Assembly (NCBI GenBank): GCA_937942115.1 | Contig: CALDFY010000287.1 | Coordinates: 1-10,616, forward strand | Origin: an uncultured Anaerolineae bacterium | GTDB lineage: Bacteria; Chloroflexota; Anaerolineae; B4-G1; DUEL01 | DNA length: 10,616 nt | Direction of reading: 5' to 3' | In this document: positions 1 to 4,169 of the stretch, piece after piece | Numbering within the stretch: position 1 is the stretch's first letter | Layout of the letters: the number at the start of each line of letters is the position of its first letter | The notes under the pieces: generated by a model | Told to the model about the DNA's origin: nothing | Databases searched by the model: none | Seen by the model: only the letters and a program-made list of their open reading frames with translations | Made by a program: the position numbers and the translations under genes

Positions 1-57
1 CTCCCCCGGCCCCTCCCCTCTCCCAAACTTCGTTTGGGAGAGGGGCCGGGGGTGAGG
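1..57. repeat. GC-rich hairpin repeat, copy 1 (constant arms, variable core)
   Basis: The left arm contains CCCCCGGCCCCTCCCCTCTCCC-like sequence and the right arm is its inverse, GGGAGAGGGGCCGGGGGTGAGG-like. They meet at a core in which CCCAAAC and GTTTGGG pair around a TTC loop centred on base 30. The left arm has five extra bases (TCCCC) relative to the right. The same outer arms recur at 347-397 and at 10270-10590 with different cores, so this is one copy of a dispersed palindromic family. The element may start before the window. Confidence 0.8.
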
Positions 58-63
58 GCCTCA

Positions 64-330
64 TAGGTTTTTTCGTGCCCCTCTTGTTCTGGGCGAGCGG
101 CGGGCTTCTTTGCCCCTCACCCCCCTTGCCCCCTCTCCCCATCGCTCCGCTCTGGGGAAAGGGGGGTGAAGAAAGAGGATTTTTGGGCGGGCGGCTTCGC
201 CGCCCGCCCAAAAATCCCCTTTCTTCCCCCCCCTTTCCCCAGAGCGGAGCGATGGGGAGAGGGGGCAAGGGGAGTGAGGGGCAAAGAAGCCCGCCGCCCG
301 CCCAGAACGAGAGAGGCGCAAAAAAACCTA
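64..330. repeat. 267-bp near-perfect palindrome
   Basis: Every base from 64 to 330 can be paired with its mirror around base 197 without any gap. The arms are 132 bp with a 3-base loop (TTC, 196-198). I count eight mismatched pairs: 74/320, 76/318, 80/314, 85/309, 96/298, 121/273, 168/226 and 176/218. The innermost stem is GGGCGGGCGGC / GCCGCCCGCCC (185-195 / 199-209). Each arm contains one module of the dispersed hairpin family (CCCCTCAC...CCCCTCTCCCC at about 113-140, its inverse at 254-281), so the element looks like a family member extended by extra inverted sequence. Open frames run through both strands, but they are a consequence of the GC-rich palindrome and not genes. A transcript would fold into a very stable rod. 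Function unknown. Confidence 0.93.
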
Positions 331-346
331 CACTTGTGAGCCTCCG

Positions 347-397
347 ACCCCTCCCCTCTCCTGACCCTTCGGTCAGGAGAGGGGCCGGGGGTGAGGT
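347..397. repeat. GC-rich hairpin repeat, copy 2
   Basis: It has the same arms as the copy at 1-57: CCCCTCCCCTCTCC on the left, GGAGAGGGGCCGGGGGTGAGG-like on the right. The core is different: TGACC / GGTCA around CTTC at about 362-374, which gives a C(TTCG)G loop. Constant arms with a different core are what mark these copies as one family. Confidence 0.8.
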
Positions 398-406
398 GAA
401 GGCGGC

Positions 407-476
407 GGGGGGAGAGGTGAGGCCCCCCCTCCTGGCCGCAGGCCAAGGGGAGAGGGGGGATCAAGGGGGGTGAGGG
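407..476. repeat. Degenerate GC-rich hairpin repeat, partial copy
   Basis: A right half like that of the other copies is present: GGCC, AAGGGGAGAGGGGGG, ATCAAGGGGGGTGAGGGG at about 441-476. It follows a short core, CCTGGCC GCA GGCC. The left arm is shortened and only partly complementary (GCCCCCCCTCC). I read it as a decayed or deleted copy. Bases 477-592, between here and the serS stop, are more AT-rich and hold no gene. I see no clear terminator hairpin for the serS operon there. Confidence 0.55.
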
Positions 477-592
477 GCGCAGTTCGGCCATTGCGAAGGA
501 GTCGGGTTGCTGGGAATAACATACGGGCAATAAAACAGACGTGTGTAATTTTTAATACCTTCCAGATGATTGGGGGGCAAACAACATCCGGC

Positions 593-1870
593 TTATCGTC
601 CGGTGATGCGCTCTGTGCCGCCCATCCAGGGCCGCAGGACCTCCGGCACGACGACGGAGCCATCGGCCTGCTGGTAGTTTTCCAGAATGGCGATGACGAC
701 GCGCGGGAGGGCCAGGCCCGAACCGTTGAGGGTGTGGACGAACCGGGGGCGGGCGTCGGGGGCGGGCCGGTAGCGGATGTTGGCCCGGCGGGCCTGAAAC
801 TCCTCGCAGTTGCTGACCGAACTGACTTCCAGCCACTCCCCGCAGCCCGGCGCCCACATCTCAATGTCGTAGGTCTTGGCCGCCGTGAAGCCCAGGTCGC
901 CGGTGCAGAGTTGGACGACGCGGTGGGGAATTTCCAGCCGTCGGCAGAGGTCCAGGGCGTGCTCCACCATCTCCTCCAGCGCGTCGTAACTGGCCTCAGG
1001 AGTGGTGAACTGGTACATTTCCACCTTATCAAACTGGTGGCCGCGCTTGATGCCCCGGACGTCCCGCCCGGCGCTCATCTTCTCCCGGCGGAAACAGGGC
1101 GTGTAGGCGACGTATTTGAGGGGCAGCGCGTCGGCGGGGAGAATTTCGTCCCGATGCAGATTGGTCAGCGGGACTTCGGCGGTCGGCACCAGCCAGAGGT
1201 CGTCCTCCACGTCGTGGTAGAGGTTGTCCTCAAACTTGGGGAGTTGCCCGGCCCCCACCAGGCACTCCTGCCGGACGACGAAGGGGAGGTAGACCTCAGT
1301 GTAGCCGTGTTCGCGGGTGTGGACATAGAGCATCCAGGCGATGAGGGCCCGCTCCAGAAGGGCTCCGGCGCCCCAGAGGACGTAGAAGCGGCTCCCGGCC
1401 AGCCGCACCCCCCGGTCAAAGTCCAGAATGCCCAGTTCGGGCCCCAGGTCCCAGTGGGGAAGGGGATCAAAATCAAAGGCGCGGGGGGTTCCCCACCCCC
1501 GCACCACAATGTTGCCGCTGGCATCCGGGCCGACGGGGACGGACGGGTGGGGAATATTGGGGAGGCGAAGGAGCCAGTCATCCCGTTCCGCCTCCGCAGC
1601 GCGCACCTGGGCTTCCAGTTCGGCGATGCGGTCGCCCACGGCGCGCATACGGGCGATCAGTTCCTCCCGCCGGGCCGGGTCCTGGATGCGAGGGATTTCT
1701 TTGGACGTGCGGTTGCGCTCGGCGCGCAATTCCTCCACCTGGGCCAGCAGGTCCCGCCAGCGGCCGTCTATCTCCAGGACGCGGTCCACCAGAGCGGGGT
1801 CCTCGTTGCGGGCGACCAGCGCGTCCCGAACCAGTTGGGGGTCTTTCCGCAGAAGGTTGATGTCCAGCAT
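593..1870 (-). CDS. serS: Seryl-tRNA synthetase
   Basis: It charges tRNA-Ser with serine using ATP, in the cytoplasm; class II aminoacyl-tRNA synthetase. The 425 residues match the usual bacterial length. The start MLDINLLRKDPQLV is typical, followed by the tRNA-binding antiparallel coiled coil (about 28-105, rich in E, R, L). The serine-binding TAEVPLTN lies at 230-237. Motif 2 is FRREKMSAGRDVRGIKRGHQ (260-279), followed by FDKVE. Motif 3 lies at about 382-398 (NGSGLALPRVVIAILEN). The protein ends with the usual PEVLRPWMGG. It is the last gene of the greA-lysS-serS operon, 50 nt after lysS. That gap is almost wholly a 7-bp tandem repeat, so the ATG at 1870 has no recognisable Shine-Dalgarno sequence; the bases next to it read GTGAG. 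Identification is secure. Confidence 0.97.
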   Translation of the reverse strand: MLDINLLRKDPQLVRDALVARNEDPALVDRVLEIDGRWRDLLAQVEELRAERNRTSKEIPRIQDPARREELIARMRAVGDRIAELEAQVRAAEAERDDWLLRLPNIPHPSVPVGPDASGNIVVRGWGTPRAFDFDPLPHWDLGPELGILDFDRGVRLAGSRFYVLWGAGALLERALIAWMLYVHTREHGYTEVYLPFVVRQECLVGAGQLPKFEDNLYHDVEDDLWLVPTAEVPLTNLHRDEILPADALPLKYVAYTPCFRREKMSAGRDVRGIKRGHQFDKVEMYQFTTPEASYDALEEMVEHALDLCRRLEIPHRVVQLCTGDLGFTAAKTYDIEMWAPGCGEWLEVSSVSNCEEFQARRANIRYRPAPDARPRFVHTLNGSGLALPRVVIAILENYQQADGSVVVPEVLRPWMGGTERITGR

Positions 1871-1872
1871 CT

Positions 1873-1942
1873 CACGTTTCGCGCTTCACGTTTCACGTTT
1901 CACGCTTCACGCTTCACGCTTCACGTTTCACGCTTCGCGTGT
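1873..1942. repeat. Heptamer tandem repeat (CACGYTT on +, AARCGTG on -)
   Basis: Nine consecutive 7-bp units occupy 1873-1935, and eight match CACGTTT or CACGCTT. The second unit (1880-1886) is CGCGCTT. A decayed tenth unit follows at 1936-1942. The array covers the 50-nt lysS-serS gap. It also runs through the lysS stop (1921-1923) into its last codons, so the lysS tail KRET is read from repeat units. Expansion or contraction by single units would change the lysS reading frame at its end and the serS leader length. Confidence 0.9.
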
Positions 1943-3444
1943 TCCGTATCCCTGGGCCGCAGATGGGGGAACAGGATGACCTCCCGGATGGACGGGCGGT
2001 CGGTGAAGAGCATCACCAGCCGGTCAATGCCCATCCCGAAGCCGCCGTTGGGGGGCATGCCGTACATCATCGCCCGGATATAGTCCTCGTCCATCGGGTG
2101 GGCCTCTTCGTCCTCCGCCCGGTAGAGCCGGCCCATCTCCAAAAAGCGCTGCTCCTGATCCAGCGGGTCGTTCAGTTCGCTGAAGGCATTGGCGATCTCC
2201 ATCCCGCCGATGAAGGCCTCAAACCGCTCCACGTGGGTGGGGTCCTCGGGCTTGGCCTTCGCCAGGGGCGAGATATCGCGCGGGTAATCGTAGAGGATGG
2301 TGGGCTGAATCAGGTTCGGCTCCACCAGCCCGCTCAGGAGTTCCTTATCAATCAGTTTGCCCCAGGTCTGGCCCGGCTGGGCAGGGATGCCGGCCTCCCG
2401 CAGGGCCTGATAGAGGGCGTCGGCAGTGGGGTAGCGGGTGTAGTCAATGCCGCTGGCCTCCAGAATCGCCTCCCGCAGCGTCATCCGCCGCCAGGGCGGG
2501 GCCAGGTCTATGGTGTGGCCCTCGTAGGTGATGACAGTGGTCCCCAGCACCTCCCGCGCCACCGTGGAGACCATCTCCTCGCAGAGGTCCATCACCGCCC
2601 GGTAGTCCAGGTAGGCGGCGTAGAACTCCAGCATAGTGAACTCCGGGTTGTGCTTGAAGGAGACGCCCTCGTTGCGGAAGTCGCGGCCGATTTCGTAGAC
2701 CCGTTCAAAACCACCCACCAGGAGCCGTTTCAGATAGAGTTCGTCCGAGATGCGCAGATAGAGGTCCTGGTTTAACTGGTTGTGATGGGTAATGAAGGGA
2801 CGGGCCGCCGCCCCGCCGTAGACCGGCTGGAGGATGGGGGTCTCCACTTCCAGGAAGCCCCGCTCGTCCAGAAAGCGCCGGATGGCCGCAACGGTGCGGG
2901 CGCGGATACGGAAGATTTCGCGGACTTCGGGGTGGACCGCCAGGTCGGCGTAGCGCTGGCGGTACCGCTCCTCCACGTCGGTGAGGGCGGAGTAGCGGAC
3001 AATCCGGTCGCCGACCTGTTGCTCCTTGCCCCAGGGGAGGGGGGTCAGGGCCTTCGCCAGCATCCGCAGGCGGGTGACCTCCACGGTAATCTCCCCGGTA
3101 CGGGTGCGCATCAGGCGGCCCTTCGCCTCCACGAAATCCCCCAGGTCAAAGTCCCGCTCAAAGGCTTCGTAGACCTCCTCGCCCAGGAGGTTGAGGCGGA
3201 GGAGAATCTGGATTTTGCCGCTTTCATCCTCCACGTGGGCGAAGGTGGCCTTGCCCATCACCCGGATGCTGCGCAGCCGACCGGTGATGGTGACCTCCTG
3301 GCCCTCGCCTCCGGCCTCGTAGAGGGCGATGGCCTGGGCCGCCGAATGGGTCCGCTCTGCCCGGGGCGGGTACGGGTCCCAGCCCCGCGCCCGCAGCCGC
3401 TGCAACTTCTCCAGACGCTGTCGCTCCAGGTCGCTCAGTTCCAC
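1921..3444 (-). CDS. lysS: Lysyl-tRNA synthetase, class II
   Basis: It charges tRNA-Lys with lysine using ATP. The 507 residues match full-length bacterial LysS. An N-terminal OB-fold anticodon-binding domain spans about 51-130 (VTITGRLRSIRVMGKATFAH onward). Motif 1 is at about 191-217 (FLDERGFLEVETPILQP, then GGAAARPF). Motif 2 is at about 247-275 (YEIGRDFRNEG, then HNPEFTMLEFY). Motif 3 is at about 467-493 (GGFGMGIDRLVMLFTDRPSI). The OB domain rules out the short EpmA-type paralogue. The start is GTG at 3444, 19 nt after the greA stop; only a weak G-run (GGGGG) precedes it, so coupling to greA is likely. The family normally ends soon after LFPHLRP. Here a short extra tail (RDTEHAKRET) follows, and its end is encoded by the heptamer array. 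Confidence 0.97.
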   Translation of the reverse strand: MELSDLERQRLEKLQRLRARGWDPYPPRAERTHSAAQAIALYEAGGEGQEVTITGRLRSIRVMGKATFAHVEDESGKIQILLRLNLLGEEVYEAFERDFDLGDFVEAKGRLMRTRTGEITVEVTRLRMLAKALTPLPWGKEQQVGDRIVRYSALTDVEERYRQRYADLAVHPEVREIFRIRARTVAAIRRFLDERGFLEVETPILQPVYGGAAARPFITHHNQLNQDLYLRISDELYLKRLLVGGFERVYEIGRDFRNEGVSFKHNPEFTMLEFYAAYLDYRAVMDLCEEMVSTVAREVLGTTVITYEGHTIDLAPPWRRMTLREAILEASGIDYTRYPTADALYQALREAGIPAQPGQTWGKLIDKELLSGLVEPNLIQPTILYDYPRDISPLAKAKPEDPTHVERFEAFIGGMEIANAFSELNDPLDQEQRFLEMGRLYRAEDEEAHPMDEDYIRAMMYGMPPNGGFGMGIDRLVMLFTDRPSIREVILFPHLRPRDTEHAKRET

Positions 3445-3463
3445 TCGTGGCCCCCGTGACGGC

Positions 3464-3931
3464 TTATGCGATGTCTACAATCCGAAACACCATCACCCGG
3501 GCCGGCGCGCTGACCCGGACCTCGTCCCCGACCCGGTGCCCCAGAAGGGCTTTCCCGAGGGGAGACTCGTAGGAGATACGCCCCTGGGAGGGGTCGGCCT
3601 CCGCCGGCCCAACGATGTGGTAGGTCTCCGGGGGACCGTCGCCCTCCACAACGGTCACCCGGCTCCCCACGTTCACGACCCCGGAGGGTTTCTCCTCCTC
3701 CACAATCTCAGCGGTGCCCAGGAGCGTCTCCAGTTCCATGATGCGGCCTTCCACGAAAGCCTGCTCGTTGCGCGCGGCTTCCAGTTCGGCGTTCTCCAGG
3801 ATGTCCCCCTCGGCGAGGGCTTCGTGGAGCCGGCGCGCAACTTCCTGGCGGCGCACCGTCCGCAGGTACTCCAGTTCCGCCTTCAGGCGCTCGTATCCTT
3901 CGCGAGTCAGATAGACAACTTGTTCGGCCAT
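3464..3931 (-). CDS. greA: Transcription elongation factor GreA
   Basis: It enters the secondary channel of backtracked RNA polymerase and stimulates cleavage of the 3' end of the transcript. The 155 residues match the usual length. The N-terminal coiled coil (about 8-76) starts with the typical YLTREGYERLKAELEYL. The hairpin tip carries GDILENAE (42-49), whose acidic pair D43 and E46 corresponds to the catalytic tip residues of GreA. The family more often has GDLSENAEY, so I/L and L at the variable positions are mild departures. The C-terminal FKBP-like domain includes GRISYESPLGKALLGHRVGD (117-136). Start ATG at 3931; AGGAG lies at 3948-3944, a rather long 12 nt upstream. It is the first gene of the operon with lysS and serS, behind a structured leader. 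Confidence 0.97.
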   Translation of the reverse strand: MAEQVVYLTREGYERLKAELEYLRTVRRQEVARRLHEALAEGDILENAELEAARNEQAFVEGRIMELETLLGTAEIVEEEKPSGVVNVGSRVTVVEGDGPPETYHIVGPAEADPSQGRISYESPLGKALLGHRVGDEVRVSAPARVMVFRIVDIA

Positions 3932-3974
3932 ATTGTCGGGTCTCTCCTGGGATGGACGGGGTATCGCTGGTGAT

Positions 3975-4013
3975 AAAAATCCAAATGCCCGCCCTCTGGA
4001 AGAAGGGCAGGCA
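3975..4013 (-). terminator. Second, weaker terminator-like hairpin in greA leader
   Basis: TGCC and GCCCT-type arms (4013-4004) pair with AGGGC and GGCA (3995-3986) with one mismatch and an 8-nt loop. On the minus strand the stem is followed by ATTTGGATTTTTATC. The U-run is offset from the stem, so termination efficiency is doubtful. Two such hairpins in tandem strengthen the idea of deliberate early termination. Confidence 0.4.
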
Positions 4014-4027
4014 GATGTGGCGGAAAG

Positions 4028-4059
4028 AAAAAGACGCGTAGCCGCTGTGCGGCGCGTCT
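4028..4059 (-). terminator. Terminator-like hairpin in greA leader
   Basis: On the minus strand AGACGCG (4059-4053) pairs with CGCGTCT (4038-4032), and CCGC/GCGG pairs inside with a 3-nt loop and one 3-nt bulge. The stem runs straight into TTTTT C TTT (4032-4024). There is no U-run on the plus side, so it works only for leftward transcription. Since it lies upstream of greA and downstream of the predicted promoter, it would cut transcription at about 75-80 nt unless read through. Confidence 0.65.
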
Positions 4060-4076
4060 CCCCTTATGCGCAACGA

Positions 4077-4099
4077 CTGAGAGGGGGATCCCCTCTCAG
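4077..4099. repeat. Perfect 23-bp inverted repeat at start of greA leader
   Basis: CTGAGAGGGG, GAT, CCCCTCTCAG: 10-bp arms with a 3-base loop. It begins about 6 nt after the predicted greA start site. It could be a 5' mRNA-stabilising hairpin or an operator for a dimeric repressor. Nothing in the sequence decides between them. Confidence 0.75.
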
Positions 4100-4111
4100 C
4101 CGTGTGGTCAT

Positions 4112-4140
4112 ATTATAGCCGACAATGCCGATTTTGTAAA
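4112..4140 (-). promoter_or_regulatory. Sigma70-type promoter of greA-lysS-serS
   Basis: On the minus strand, -35 TTTACA (4140-4135), a 17-bp spacer, and -10 TATAAT (4117-4112), identical to consensus. The predicted transcription start is near 4105. This is the best promoter match in the window and is placed correctly for the leftward operon. Confidence 0.8.
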
Positions 4141-4161
4141 GTGGGTTCTCCATAGTATAAT
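4134..4161 (+). promoter_or_regulatory. Overlapping divergent promoter for the 977-aa gene
   Basis: -10 TATAAT (4156-4161) is identical to consensus, with a weaker -35 TTGTAA (4134-4139) 16 bp upstream. The -35 shares bases with the -35 of the opposing greA promoter. The last base of the -10 is only 8 nt from the ATG at 4170, so transcription should start at or within about two bases of the start codon. That predicts a leaderless mRNA, in keeping with the lack of a Shine-Dalgarno sequence (TTCTCCCCG precedes the ATG). Confidence 0.7.
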
Positions 4162-4169
4162 TCTCCCCG

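Larger units (their letters stand above)
3932..4105 (-). promoter_or_regulatory. Structured 5' leader of greA operon (possible attenuator / sRNA source)
   Basis: From the predicted start at about 4105 the leader runs about 174 nt. In transcription order it contains: a perfect hairpin at 4099-4077 (CTGAGAGGGG / CCCCTCTCAG, 3-nt loop); a terminator-like hairpin with U-tract (4059-4028); a second hairpin followed by U-rich sequence (4013-3975); then the greA ribosome-binding site. In E. coli the greA leader is known to terminate early and yield the GraL small RNAs. The layout here is similar, but homology is not claimed. There is no T-box motif (TGGNACCGCG), although two tRNA synthetases lie downstream. 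Confidence 0.6.

Noticed and set aside
61..530. Several 86-137 aa frames in the left repeat cluster
   Set aside because: They arise on both strands of palindromic GC-rich repeats, give low-complexity P/G/R/S-rich peptides, and have no ribosome-binding sites.
477..592. Intrinsic terminator after serS
   Set aside because: The AT-rich stretch has T and A runs, but no GC-rich stem directly precedes a U-run on the minus strand. The operon may end in the palindrome cluster instead.
470..2083. Long plus-strand open frame (537 aa) opposite serS
   Set aside because: It is antisense to serS, whose class II synthetase motifs are unmistakable. Open antisense frames are common at this GC content, and the frame runs through repeat sequence.
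3932..4105. T-box riboswitch ahead of the synthetase operon
   Set aside because: No TGGNACCGCG T-box sequence and no recognisable Stem I elements. The first gene is greA, not a synthetase.
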